Shown here: positions 1 through 11,039 of the stretch, in pieces
How positions within the stretch are numbered: the first letter of the stretch is position 1
Layout: each line of letters starts with the position of its first letter
Made by a program: the position numbers and the translations under genes
The notes under the pieces: model-generated
Seen by the model: the letters and a program-made list of their open reading frames with translations, nothing else
What the model was told of the DNA's origin: nothing
Database searches by the model: none
NCBI GenBank assembly: GCA_009823505.1
Contig: VZQC01003076.1
Span: 364,405 to 428,404, forward strand
Source: Rhizomys pruinosus
Lineage: Eukaryota; Chordata; Mammalia; Rodentia; Spalacidae
Direction of reading: 5' to 3'
DNA: 64,000 nucleotides

Positions 1-102
1 TGGAAGTGGATGTGCCGTCCTCCGTCCTCCTGATCCTCTGCTGATTGGCTGTGGAGGTGGATGTGCCATCCTCCATCCTCCTGACCCTCTGGAGGGGCCT
101 TA
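1..102. repeat. 51-bp tandem duplication
   Basis: Two copies of a unit containing 'ggatgtgcc', 51 bases apart (8 and 59), with a shared 'tcctcc' rich tail. The left end is cut by the window. Confidence 0.7.
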
Positions 103-127
103 TGCACCTAAAAAGGTTGACTTCCTT

Positions 128-270
128 ACAGCCAGGTGTGGTGGTGCACACCTTTAATCCTAGCACTTGGGAAGCAGAGGCAGGCGGATCTTTGTGAGTT
201 CAAGGCCAGCCTGGGGCTCCAGAGAGACCCTGTCTCGAAAAGACCAAAAAAAAAAAAAAAAAGAAAAAAG
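128..270 (+). mobile_element. B1 SINE, young, with target-site duplication
   Basis: Full-length B1 (7SL-derived) with pol III box-like 'ggtgtggtggtgcac' start, 'gttcaaggccagcctgg' and a 3' 'tctcgaaaagacc' plus A-tail. The direct repeat 'ttgacttcctt' flanks it at 117-127 and 271-281. Confidence 0.93.
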
Positions 271-384
271 TTGACTTCCTTTCTCTATCCCTTTAGTTAA
301 GGAAGGATGGGGTCAGGGGATAAAATCTCTAGAAAATCACTTTCTATCTGGCTCTAAGTTGGAATCCATCCTACATTAAATTAT

Positions 385-570
385 TGCCACTCTGTTTTGA
401 ATGCTTACTAAGTGCCAAGAAAAAGTGCCAAGTCCTTTGTAAAATGCAATAACGCAGTGAAGAAGGCATTATCCCCACAGGAACTGACTCGGGGAGGCTA
501 AATATTTTGCCCAAGATATGAAGCTGCTAAGCAGAGTGAGGATTAGCTCTCTGATGTAACGCCACTTCTA
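385..570 (+). mobile_element. MIR, ancient SINE remnant
   Basis: It shows the MIR order: 'tgaatgcttactaagtgcca', then 'attatcccca', then 'gaggctaaatattttgccca' and 'gaagctgctaag'. It is diverged, as expected for this old mammalian family. Confidence 0.65.
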
Positions 571-1109
571 ATGACCTGTCCTGGGGCGTGGAGAACACTG
601 CTCTTCTAGTTCCACTGGGAGGGAGGGTGACTCTGAGGAGGGAGGGTGACTCTGAGGATGGAGGTGTAGTCCATCTCCCTACTATTTGTTCAACCTGCCC
701 TGGCCAACTCAGACAATAACCCATAGTTAAATCCAATCTCTTCCAGCACCCACTGGACTAGGCCCAGTCAGCCCTACCATGGTGCGCTTCATTATGGGGG
801 TCTTATTGTGGGTGGCCTTCCAACCCTCTGCTGGTGAATGATGTTATGCTTCTTGTTGCTCCTCAGTGCTCAGACCCTGCTTCTCATGGATGTCAGAGGC
901 TAGTTAACAAATTCATTCGGTAAGCCTGGATGAAACCAGGGCCTCAAAATTCCGAGCTCCCTTCACGACTTCTCCTTTTACCTGCCTTAGGAACTGGGCA
1001 GTGTCAACAGCCAGCTGAGAATGAACGCACAAACAGATGCTGACTGTGGGGTTTGGGGGTCCAAATGGCTTTTGAAGAGCTGTGATTCTGTAGATTTTTG
1101 TTGTTTTGA

Positions 1110-1165
1110 TGCTGAGGATTGAACCCAAGGCCTTGCGCATGCTATGTAAGTGCTCTGTAACTGGG
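1110..1165 (-). mobile_element. ID-type SINE fragment
   Basis: The reverse complement shows the ID/B4 right-end theme: '...gaggattgaacccaaggcc', 'gcatgctatgtaagtgctct'. Partial and diverged. Confidence 0.5.
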
Positions 1166-1224
1166 CTTCCTACCTCCAGCCAGACCCTGTACCTTATCAG
1201 CATCTTATTTTCGCTTCACATTTT

Positions 1225-1905
1225 TTCTTTTTAAAAATTTCATCCTGTATGTTCACTGTATTATACCTGGTACTATGTTATATAAGGCCATTTTCATATA
1301 AGTACATACTGTTGTATATGGAACATGTGCCCTTATGCCTCTTGACCCTCCCTTTTCCCCATTCTTGTTAGTTTCCTTGGTCCCTCTAGATAGTTTCCTC
1401 TTTCCTGTCACATATATGTATACACACATACATACATACATACATGATATTAAGTATCTATATAATACCTAGGAACTACAAATAACAGAAAACATATGAT
1501 ATGCATCTTTCTGATCTGAGACTGGCGTAATCTCCTTAATATGATTATTACCAGTTATAGTAATTTTCCAGCAAATAGCATAACTTTGCTCCTTTTTTTA
1601 TGGCTGTAAAACTGACTGTGTATGTATATTGCATCTTCCTATCCATCCTCCTATTGCTGGGCACCTGGGAGGTTCGAACAATGTATATATTGAACTCACA
1701 AAGATCAGCCTGCCTCTGCCTCCCAAGTGCTAGGATTAAAGGTGTGCACCACCATGCCTGGCTTAATCTTCTTATCCATCCCTCTGCAGCTGGACACCTG
1801 GAAGGTTTCCATTACTCAGCTGCTCTGAACAGTGCTGCCATTAATTCTGGTACACAGGCATCTTTGGGACATGCAGACTTGGAGGCCTGCAGGCAAACAC
1901 TAGAC
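1225..1905 (-). mobile_element. Old rodent L1 3' fragment, interrupted by a B1 piece
   Basis: Reads as reversed L1 ORF2-end/3'UTR text (for example 'tatccatcctcctattgctgggc' with spaced matches to the L1 'tccatt...cacctgggtt' block). A B1 piece lies at about 1690-1765. The block before it is partly repeated after it ('tatccatcc...cacctgg.aggtt'), suggesting a local duplication around the insertion. Confidence 0.45.
1690..1765 (-). mobile_element. B1 SINE fragment
   Basis: Minus-strand B1 5' half: 'ttgaactcacaaagatcagc', 'cccaagtgctaggattaaag', 'caccaccatgcctggctt'. Confidence 0.8.
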
Positions 1906-2043
1906 CCCCAGTTTGGATAGCCATTTCTAACTTGCTGCATAGAATAAGGGAGTCCGGCAGTCATTCTAGATATAGAATTTTATGCAATATCAAGTATTAC
2001 TGTAGTTGGGCTCCAAAATGGTATTTTTTAAAGATGGGGGGAG

Positions 2044-2306
2044 GGCTGGAGAGATGGCCTAGCGGTTAAGAGCGCCAACTGCTCTTGTAGAGGACCCAGG
2101 TTCGATCCCCAGCACCCACATGGCAGCTGAGAACCGTCTGAAACTCCAATTCCAGGAGAACTCCAGTTCCAGGGGAATCCGACACCCTCTTCTGAACTCT
2201 GCGGCATTGCACGACATGGGTGCACAAACCTGCATGCAGACAGTACATTCATACACATAGAGAAAAATAAATGAAAAATTAAAAAAATATATAAAAAAAT
2301 AAAGGG
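2044..2306 (+). mobile_element. B2/B3-type SINE
   Basis: tRNA-derived SINE with 'gggctggagagatggcc', A/B box region 'tagcggttaagagcgcc' and 'ggttcgatccccagcaccca', then an A-rich tail. This family recurs many times in the window with a shared internal 'gcattgcacgacatgg' segment. Confidence 0.9.
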
Positions 2307-2528
2307 GGGGAGAACAAAAATCTTGAAAATTGTAATCTGCCTAGTGTGACTTGGTAAATGTTTTAGAAATATTATTAGCCAATGACCTCAAATGAAAATG
2401 ATGAATAGAGGCCACAATGTTATGAAACAGAGGATGTGTTTAGTAGAAAGCATGAACCAATAAGGAAAATCCACTAAAGAACTTTCAGGTCCTGGTCCAG
2501 GGCCCCTTGCAAAATTAATTCTTGAATC

Positions 2529-2529
<1 letters not shown>

Positions 2530-2571
<42 letters not shown>

Positions 2572-2574
2572 TTT
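2530..2574. repeat. (TTTA)n microsatellite
   Basis: Eleven perfect TTTA units followed by about 180 bp of degenerate TATG/TTTA-rich sequence to about 2760. Confidence 0.95.
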
Positions 2575-3429
2575 TATGTGCGAGTATTTGTGTTTATTAT
2601 GTATATGTATATTTATGTAATGTATATTTATGTATGTATTTACTTATTATGTGTATGTGCAAGTATTTATGTATTTATTATGTGTATATACGTATGTGCA
2701 AGTATTTATGTATGTATTTATTATGTATGTATATGCAGGTATTTATTTTTTATTCATTTATGTCTATTTACCTACCTAATCTTAGCTCTTGCAGGAGTCA
2801 GTTCTCTCCTATCCTGTGGATCTTGGCTACTGAACTCAGTCATCAAGCACATCTTGCGTGTCCTCCTTGCAAAATCTGAAACTGACTATGGCACCCACAG
2901 GCTGCTGGGCATGCTCCCTCACCAAGAGCTCTGCTGTAACAGTTCTGGGGGATAAAAGTGGCTGAGTCCCTTCTCCTACTGGAACCAGCAACTGCTTGCT
3001 TTTCCCTGAGCCACTGCTGTCAAGAGAGGACTAACTGCTCATAGTCCTGAGATGTAGGTGGCAGCATGCTGTTAAACACCTGAATGAAATCATCTTTATA
3101 AAGACATGAGATGACTAGAGCATAATTCTAATCAGTCATGATTGTTGAAGGGGAAGATTTAGTCTCACTTTCAGAGAAAGAAACAAAGGCCATCCAAGCT
3201 TGCTAGAGAAAAAGCCTAACAATGTCACAACAGCATGGGTAGAAGGCAGGAGCAAAGGATGTGCAGCCCGGCACCACAGAGCAGCCCTGCCCAGCAGACC
3301 TCTACACTGCTGGTCCTCAGCGGGCTAGTGAGCCAGCGCTGCTTCCCTTTCCATGACACACCCCCTTTTGTTTTCACACTTCCATTGCCTTAGCAATTCC
3401 TGGTGGGAGCTAGCACCTTCCCAGACAAG

Positions 3430-3735
3430 GTCCCATCGGCTTTGACTACAGTTTGGATATGTTTGTACACTTGGTCCCCACCTAGTGGCACTGTTCTGGG
3501 AGGCTGTGGAACTTTCAGGAGGTGGGGGCTAATTGGAGGAAATAGATAAAGGGGGTGGGGTACTTTCTGTTTTTCTGATTCCTGCCTGCAATGTCTCTCT
3601 GGTCTCCACAAATTGAGTAGCTCCTGACACTTTGGCTTCCCACTATGATGAAAGTAAATCCTCTGAAATCACTAGTCCAAATAAATCTTACCCCTTGTTG
3701 TTTCTGTAGTTATTATATGTTGTCGCAGAGATGAC
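3430..3735 (+). mobile_element. Interspersed rodent repeat, family not named
   Basis: Same family as the 3' end of the window: 'cttggtccccacctagtggc', 'gttctgggaggctgtggaac', and later 'ccaaataaatcttacccctt' like the AATAAA end of the repeat. Likely an LTR or MER-type element. Assigned by recalled resemblance only. Confidence 0.45.
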
Positions 3736-5100
3736 AGCAGTAATAACGCAGCCTCACTGTTACCTTCAGAGACTGGGTGGGATGGCTAAGGCAGAACTTT
3801 GATTTGAGTTTGTGGGAGCACTTGAATTCATGCCCCGTTCAAACTCCCATTTGAAAATTACCAGCTGAAGCCTTATCTAACAGCCATGACAATTTCTGGT
3901 TCCCACACACATCCTAATAATAAAAACACAATGCTAAAAACCAAGTGATGTTAGCTTCTCACTCTGGACTTAGCTATGGACTGACCCCCAAGTATGACCA
4001 TCTCAATGAGCAGGCCAGTCAACAAACATAAGGGCCACTGCATGCCAGGCAGAATCCAAGTTCAGTGGGCAAAGCTCATGCGGTCATGTTCCTAATAAAG
4101 ACCCAGGGCCAATCATGAAGTGATGTCAAATTCATTGCTGAGCTTTGACATCACTGAAGAAGCCTAGTAAAGCTTGCTAGGAAAGGTACCTATTTACCTT
4201 TTATGATTTTTGGAATACTCTTAGGGAACCTCTGACATGAGTATAAGAGGAGAGGACCTCCATTCCATCAAGAATCATTCACATATTGTATGAGCTCTTA
4301 GTGACTACAGGTATGTCTGCCTGAAGGTTTCTGGGAGATTCTGTAGGGAGCAGAGCATAGCCTAGTTCTACAGTTTGAAAGCCAGAGGGAGTCCTTTGTT
4401 GGGAAATCTTTGCAGCAGTGAAGGTTCTGGGGACAGCCGATCAGATGCCTGGCACAATCTTCCAGCTATCCCAGGCTGTCCATGTTCTGGCTCCAGCCTT
4501 CTGGCAGCCTCTGCCCTTCTCGTACCTTGCCAAACCTTTCCAAGTGACCCAACAGACTCTTGTCCTTAGGCCGTCTCACGTTCCATATCACTACTCATGC
4601 TTTCCCGCTCCCCCTCACCTCTCTGCTCTTCTACTTCTTGCATATTCCTTACCTCCGTTATGGACAGAGGCATGAGGAGGGCTGCCTTTCCTTTTTTTTT
4701 TTTTTAAAGATTTATATTTATAGGGCACCTCCTTGTGGACACAGTGAGGTGGAGTGACCAACGTGAGCAGCAAAGATGCGGAGCGGCTCTCAGCAAAAGA
4801 AAGCAGTCAAAAGAAAGGCCCACCTCCTGTCCACACTGACAGGAGACTCGCTGGAGACGCTACATATGGCTCCCAGGGGCAAACATGCCCAACTCCAGGA
4901 CTGAACTTTTTACACTAAAACTTGATAGATGCTTCATCAAACTGAGTTACTTTTCATGTCTAAACAGAACCTCATGACACCTGGTTCTGGGGGTGGGAGG
5001 GGTGTGGGTACATGAGGACAGTCCATGCTCTGATCTCAGTGTAACATCAGGGACACAGGAGAGCTCCAGGAAATGCTGAGGCCTCTTAAGTCTCCTCTGC

Positions 5101-5851
5101 CTCCCTCCCTCCTCAGCCCCAGGGGTGCATTCTCTCAGCCCTCCCTCCTCAGCCCCAGGGGTGCATTCTCTCAGCCCTCCCTCCTCAGCCCCAGGGGAGC
5201 ATTCTCCAGCCCTCCCATCTCAGCCCCAGGGGTACATTCTCCAGCCCTCCCATCTCAGCCCCAGGGGTACATTCTCCAGCCCTCCCATCTCAGCCCCAGG
5301 GGTGCATTCTCCAGCCCTCCCATCTCAGCCCCAGGGGAGCATTCTCCAGCCCTCTCATCTCAGCCCCAGGGGTACATTCTCCAGCCCTCCCATCTCAGCC
5401 CCAGGGGTGCATTCTCCAGCCCTCCCATCTCAGCCCCAGGGATACATTCTCCAGGCCTCCCATCTCAGCCCCAGGGGTGCATTCTCCAGCCCTCCCATCT
5501 CAGCCCCAGGGGTGCATTCTCCAGCCCTCCCATCTCAGCCCCAGGGGAGCATTCTCCAGGCCTCCCATCTCAGCCCCAGGGGGACATTCTCTCAGACCTC
5601 CCATCTCAGCCCTAGGGGAGCATTCTCCAGCCCTCCCATCTCAGCCCCAGGGGTGCATTCTCTCAGCCCTCCCATCTCAGCCCCAGGGGTACATTCTCTC
5701 AGCCCTACCATCTCAGCCCCAGGGGAGCATTCTTCAGGCCTCCCATCTCAGCCCCAGGGGTGCATTCTCCAGCTCTCCCATCTCAGCCCCAGGGAAGCAT
5801 TCTCCAGGCCTCCCATCTCAGCTCCAGGGGTGCATTCTCTCAGCCCTCCCC
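5101..5851. repeat. 35-bp GC-rich minisatellite, about 21 copies
   Basis: The unit is close to 'cagccccaggggtgcattct' plus 'ccagccctcccatct', 35 bp. Some units carry 'ctcag' instead of 'ccag'. Because 35 is not a multiple of 3 and no unit carries a forward stop, all three plus frames stay open for hundreds of bases (up to 246 codons). These frames are not genes. Confidence 0.95.
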
Positions 5852-6314
5852 ATCACTGTAACTAGCTGTGTTCTGTTTGGCAGGGTGATGATCCACTTGT
5901 TCCTGCTTACTCTCTCTGTACACCCATTTCACCACTGACCAGTGCTGATGTTCCTTCAGTCTCTCCTGCTCACCCACCCCCAACAGCTGCTGAGGCCTGG
6001 GCATTGCCACTTACACATCTGTCACTGTAACCACTTCTTCCATGGCCTCCCAGTTTCTACTCTCTATTTCCTGTAACTGATTTTCTAGGCAACAGCAAGT
6101 CAAGTTTAAACATCTGTTCTAACCTCTCAGAGCTTCTCACCCAACACGGCACAACTCTTATCACCTGCCTGCTATATTTCATTATGAACTAAACACATGT
6201 AGTCATTCTCACAATGGTTAGTGGCAAGGTTTTCTTTTCTATAAGAAAATAAGGGAAATGAAAACTGGACAGCGACAGGAAGACCAGGTCACGGTTCACA
6301 CAGAAATGACTCAC

Positions 6315-7487
6315 GGCTTCCGATTTGGGAGGCACTGGAGGTGGAGGTAGGGCAATTTCTGAGGACTTCATTGTGGCTCCCAGAGTCCCAGGGGCAGGAA
6401 GAGGAGAAGTTGCACATTTGGACCTGACGGAGCCTCTTAATGGGTCACATCTGCTCTTCTCACTCAGTGAGCGAATGAGAGGCTGACGGCTGGGCTTGCC
6501 TTCCTCCAGCCACAGTTCTTCATATGGAAGTTCAGACGTCCCTGGGATGCCTGCTGATTCTTCATTAGCTTCTGGGAAAAGGTAGTCGCTCCCACTATCA
6601 CCAGAGTCCTGATAGGGAAGGACGTCATGAGGAAATGGGGCCCACTCTCCCCCTAGGTCCCTGCAGCCATGGAGATTCACCTCACTGTTGCCATGGAGAT
6701 TGTTGCCATACACACAGACGGAGAGCCGGTGGAATGACTGGGTCAGCTCGTCCCGGGCGTAGCTCAGGGAGTTCGGTACATGGTTGTGGCCCGAGCAGCG
6801 GCCCTTCTTGGGGCTCTTGCAGTCTTCGGTCCAGTCTGTTTTCACGTCTCGGACAGCCCGTGAATACTCATCAATGTCAAACTGCTCTTGGCAGACGCCA
6901 AGCCAGTGATGGACCAGGGTTTCAGGCCACCCGTCTCCCTTCACCAGGTGTTCCGGAAGGCTGAACTTGGGGACAGTCAGGTGCAAAGGGAAGTGCATGG
7001 GGAGTATCTTGTTGTTCCGAAGCACACAGCAGACTACCACTGTCTTGGTCTGGATGTTCACGAACTTGTAGCGGTGCCCTTCTCTGATGAAGTGGAGGTC
7101 ATAGGGGTTTCTGGGTGGGGGGCTGGGTACTGTCACGTTTACAGGGAGCCGAGTTTTCTCCACAATGTTGCGAATGGTGTGCTCCCCTTCCTGCATCTGA
7201 AGCTCCAGGGGACTCCGGGTGCTGAATCTGCCCTTGCACTGGAATGGAAGGCTGATGCTTTCGTTGGTCCGGTGGTTCATGCAAATGAGGCATGGCATCT
7301 TGCCTTTTCCCAGCTTGCTGATGGAATTGAGCTTCCCAATCTTTTTGAAGATAGTGTTGAGTCGTGACTTCTCCTTGAAGGTCTTGGCATAGAGGATTTC
7401 TGCCTGTCCCATAAGGGTGAGCTCATCCCCAGTGCACAGGGTGATGTTGTAAACTTCTGTATCTTCATTGCATTCACCTGACGCAAC
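6315..7487 (-). CDS. Garem1: Garem1 large internal coding exon (CABIT C-terminal part and proline-rich linker)
   Basis: GAREM1 is an adaptor acting downstream of EGFR and related receptors. It binds GRB2 and the phosphatase SHP2 and promotes ERK signalling (family knowledge). The exon is 1173 bp, exactly 391 codons, phase 0 at both ends. It starts with residues VASGECNEDTEVYN after a 'ctgtcatag' acceptor (AG at 7488-7489) and ends at KSEA before a consensus GTGAGT donor (6309-6314). In human numbering it covers about residues 132-522. It holds the rest of the CABIT domain, a basic SPKKGRCSGH stretch, the Tyr453 site in ELPYEELW and the SH3-ligand type PPPPVPPK near the end. The frame is uninterrupted, so this is a live gene and not a pseudogene. 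The codons running past 6315 in the open frame are intron read-through. Identification is by recalled similarity to human GAREM1 and is very strong. The next exons, expected to encode REECRLL onward, are not in the window. Confidence 0.97.
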
Positions 7488-8017
7488 CTATGACAGGATA
7501 AACCGAATTCCACATTAGTGAAGACATATGTACACACAGGAGAGTGCTGTGCTTCTTCTTAACTCTAAATTTAGACAATTTATTTAGTTACATGGTTGAT
7601 AGCAACTGCTTTTTTTTCTTCATTTGTTGAGAAGTATTTTACCTCGGGGAGAACTTGGGTGAACGCTGAAAGGCTTCTTGCTTTCAAGGACTTTGTTTCT
7701 TGATAGTTCCACACATGCACATCATGCATTTTGAACAGAAAGAACTGCACTCCACCTTCCTCTCTTATCCTCATCCCACACCCCACGGAACTCTCTTCCC
7801 AACATGACCCCTCCAGCTTTCATGCCTTTTAAATTTAATTAATCACCCACTCTTGCATGTACCTGGGTGTGAAGGTCACTTATCAGATCATGAGCAACTT
7901 ATGTGGCTCTATTCCTGAAGAAAAATGAGTCCCCGCCCACCAGCAGCCACTTCCTCAGTGGGGAAACAATCACTTTTGGTACAAGACAATATTAACTTAG
8001 ACTATTACTTATTACTA

Positions 8018-8152
8018 GTTTTTGTTTTGGTCTTTTTGAGACATGGTCCCATGTAGCTGGGGCTGGGTTCAAACCTGCCAGGTAGCTGAGCTGGTCTTGA
8101 ACTCCTGAGCCTTCTGCCTCCAACTGCTGGGATTATAGGCATCTGCTAACAT
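8018..8152 (-). mobile_element. B1 SINE, diverged
   Basis: Minus-strand B1 with 'ggtctttttgagacatggtc', 'gagctggtcttgaactcctg' and 'gctgggattataggcatc'. Confidence 0.75.
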
Positions 8153-8227
8153 GCTTGTTTGTTTTATTATTTATTATATTTATTATATTATATTTTATTA
8201 TTTAGTATATTAATTAATTAATATATA

Positions 8228-8358
8228 CAAGGTCTCACTATGTGGTCTTGGCTGATTTGGCACTTGCTATGTAGATCAGGCTGGGTTCAAATTCTCAGAG
8301 GTCTGCAGAACTCTTGACTCCTCAGTGTTGAGGCTTGTGTCACATCACCTGGCTCTCC
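8228..8358 (-). mobile_element. B1-type SINE, old
   Basis: Degenerate minus-strand B1 text: 'aaggtctcactatgtgg', 'ctatgtagatcaggctggg', 'gtcacatcacctggctc'. AT-rich sequence lies between it and the preceding B1. Confidence 0.55.
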
Positions 8359-8681
8359 GCTTGGTTTTACATTGACTTTCAGAATACCTTCCCCTCGTAT
8401 GTGCAGAGTCATGTACCATATGGATAATTATTTTGGAGCATTCACATTATCTTTTTTTGGTATAATGTTTTCATGAATATCGCCATAGAAAATTCTTGTT
8501 TCTGTTTATAAAATTTTGCCTTTTAAAAATTTCCTAATTTCAACAAATTTTTAAAATTTTGAATTGAGACAAAGTACTAAAATATTTTTTATGGTGCTGA
8601 TAGTGAACCTGGGATTTGAGCAGGTTAGACAACACCAAGGCCCTAAAAATGTTTAAGTTCTTGATTAAAAACATTTATTGT

Positions 8682-8832
8682 AGCCAGATGCCATGGCACA
8701 TGCCTTTAATCCCAACACTCAGGAGGCAGAGGCAGGTGATCTCTGTGAGTTCGAGGCCAGCCTGGTCTACATAAGCGAGTTCCAGGCCAGCTGGGACTAC
8801 AAGGAGATTCTGTCTCAAAAAGATCAAAAAAT
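8682..8832 (+). mobile_element. B1 SINE
   Basis: Full B1 from 'agccagatgccatggcacat' to 'tctgtctcaaaaagatcaaaa'. The open frame across it is incidental. Confidence 0.9.
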
Positions 8833-9954
8833 TTTAATTGAACAAACTATGTTCATTGGAAGAAATATCAGAAGACACAAATATAAAAATGACAACTGTA
8901 ATACTGTAATTTGTCATCTCAGAGATACATAAATACACAGCATATTCTGTTACTTGAGGTTCTCACTGTTATCTGTCCATTCTCCCATGTCTGTACTTCA
9001 TCAATAATGACTACCATCTAACATATTCATGAATAAAAATGGGCTTTACTTTGACCAGTTCCTTAGTATTGGAAAAATGGGTTGCCCTCTACACTTGGCC
9101 ATTATGACACTGTGATGAAACTTGACAGTTCAATGACTGCCACATGAAACACCGCCAGAATCAGAGTCATGTGACCCCGAGCTACACGTGTGGAAGGGTC
9201 ACCTGGCATATCACTGCTGCTTCCTTACCCTTCTATCATTCCAGAAGCTGTCCCAGGTCTACTAATTCCAAAGGCAGAGCCTGAATCTGCACTTTATTCA
9301 TAAAGTTTTATCCTAAACATCTTTGATTATTAGTTTGGACCATTAACCTAGTTATTCAGATCTCTTCTTGTTGACTTCTCCTCCAAAAGATGAATGCCAT
9401 TTATGCTACACAGTTTTTGATTGGTTGCTTGGTTTCAATTTTGAAGGTTTCTTTAAATGATTTTTCTTCTTCTAATATGGATAATATTTCCAGAATTGTC
9501 CTTTGTGATATATTCTTGGGTCCTATACTTCTAGCTTAAGAGCCAGACCAATGATTTAAACAGGGTGATTTGACATCTTTCCCAGGAGACATTTGGCAAT
9601 GTCTGGAGACATTTTGGTTGCCATGACTAAAGCCTTGCTATTTATATCTCTGGATAGAGGCCAAGGATGTTGCTAAGTAGGAACAATACACATGACAGTC
9701 CCCTGCCTCTGCCTCCAGCAAGGTATGCCAGTCCCAAATTTAATTTGTGTAGAAATTGAAAAATGCTGATATAATTATCAACACTGTTTTATAGTATTTG
9801 GATGGTTTCATTTACTATTAAACTTATTCAACTGAATTTTCTTTGATGGGTTACTTAAAGTTTCGATCTAACTTTATTTTTAAGCAGTTAATGAACTGTT
9901 TAGTATACTTTCTAAATACTATTCCTTTCATCACTGATTTGAAGTGCAATCTTT

Positions 9955-10112
9955 TTTTTTTTTTTTTTTTTTTTGCTTTTTGAAACAGGGTCTCTCTGTA
10001 GCCCCAGCTGTCCTAGAACTCTGTAGACCAGGCTGGCCTTGAACTCACAAAGATCCGCCTGCCTCTGCCTCCCAAGTGCTAGGATTAAAGGCGTGCGCCA
10101 CCAAGCCCGGCC
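9955..10112 (-). mobile_element. B1 SINE, young, with target-site duplication
   Basis: Full B1 in reverse (T-tail, 'gaaacagggtctctctgtag', 'ggcgtgcgccaccaagccc'). It is flanked by 'ttgaagtgcaatctt' (9939-9953) and 'ttgaagttcaatctt' (10113-10127). Confidence 0.92.
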
Positions 10113-10243
10113 TTGAAGTTCAATCTTTAATATATATTAAAATTCATAAAATAAGTACTTAAAGGTTTATATACAATTATCTATTTTGAGAACATTTATT
10201 CTGGTTATCTGCCCATTATTCTTCTATCAGAGAGATAGTCTTT

Positions 10244-10400
10244 GCGGGGTGTGGTGGCGCATGCCTTTAGTCCTAGCACTTGGGAAGCAGAGGCAGGTGG
10301 ATCTTTGTGAGTTCAAGGCCAGCCTGGTCTACAGAGCAAGTTCCAGGACAGCTGGGGCTACAGGGAGACCCTGTCTCGAAAAGACCAAAAAAAAAAAAAA
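10244..10400 (+). mobile_element. B1 SINE, young, with target-site duplication
   Basis: Full B1 ending in 'ctcgaaaagacc' and an A-run. The perfect 11-bp repeat 'agatagtcttt' flanks it at 10233-10243 and 10401-10411. Confidence 0.95.
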
Positions 10401-10569
10401 AGATAGTCTTTAAATTTCTCTATCTTTATAATCAATGTTTACATCTGATAACAAAAGCTCTTGTTATTTGGGTTAAAATATCCCACTGAAGTTGTCAATC
10501 AATTAACTCCTTTTCCTAGATAAAGGGAGCTGCACTGAGGACAATGGTGGGTGCTTGAAATGGATCATG

Positions 10570-10798
10570 GGGGCTGGAGAGATGGCTCAGTGGTTAAGAT
10601 TGCCAACTGCTCTTGCAGAGGACTCTGGTTTGATTCCCAGCACCCATGCGGTGGCTAAGAACGTCTTTAAGCCGGGCGTGGTGGCACAGACCTTTAATCC
10701 TAGCACTTGGGAGGGAGGCAGAGGCAGGTAGATCTCTGTGAGTTCAAGGCCAGCTGGGGTTATAGGGAGACCTTGTCTCAAAAAAAAAAAAAAAGGAA
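10570..10798 (+). mobile_element. Composite SINE: B2/B3-type 5' part fused to a B1
   Basis: Bases 10570-10668 are the first 100 bp of a B2/B3-type SINE, from 'gggctggagagatggctcag' to 'ggctaagaacgtcttt'. Bases 10672-10798 are a complete B1 from its true 5' end 'gccgggcgtggtgg' to an A-tail. No B3 3' half follows the B1. A single 13-bp direct repeat 'gaaatggatcatg' (10557-10569 and 10799-10811) brackets the pair. It therefore went in as one unit, most simply by template switching from B1 RNA to B3 RNA during L1-driven reverse transcription. Confidence 0.85.
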
Positions 10799-11039
10799 GA
10801 AATGGATCATGACCTATGCCCCAGTAGGAATCTACTACTGTGGTCTTGCTAAAGGGACATGATGTCAAATGGTCTTCTCAGTATTTATGCTCACATCCAC
10901 AGATTAATGCTGCTGTCTGTTGTGAAAGTAGGCTGGGAACTTGTTGGAAAGAAGCTTAGTGGGAGTGTGGAGAGGACGGCTGGTGGCCATAGGGTAGATG
11001 AGATCGAGAAAGAAGACAGAAAGAAAACTGGATCATGAC

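Larger units (their letters stand above)
1..6314 (-). other. Garem1: Garem1 intron, partial (downstream of large exon)
   Basis: At least 6.3 kb of intron. It begins with the GTGAGT donor at 6314-6309 and runs off the window start. It holds a MIR, an old L1 piece, B1 and B3 SINEs, a TTTA microsatellite and a 35-bp minisatellite (entries below). No further Garem1 exon is recognisable. The segments 2320-2528, 2950-3430, 3740-5085 and 5860-6300 show nothing I can name. Confidence 0.85.

Noticed and set aside
5073..5938. Proline-rich secreted or structural protein
   Set aside because: Three overlapping frames of the 35-bp minisatellite are equally open, so none is favoured.
6189..6314. Alternative Garem1 C-terminus by read-through past the GTGAGT site
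   Set aside because: The 40 or so residues after KSEA do not match the family, and the donor is a strong consensus. Intron retention cannot be excluded but has no support here.
6635..7367. Plus-strand frames over the large exon (109 and 159 codons)
   Set aside because: They are antisense shadows of the Garem1 coding sequence.
6315..7487. THEMIS or another CABIT-family gene
   Set aside because: The exon sequences and the Tyr105/Tyr453 spacing match GAREM1. THEMIS has two CABIT domains with different sequence.
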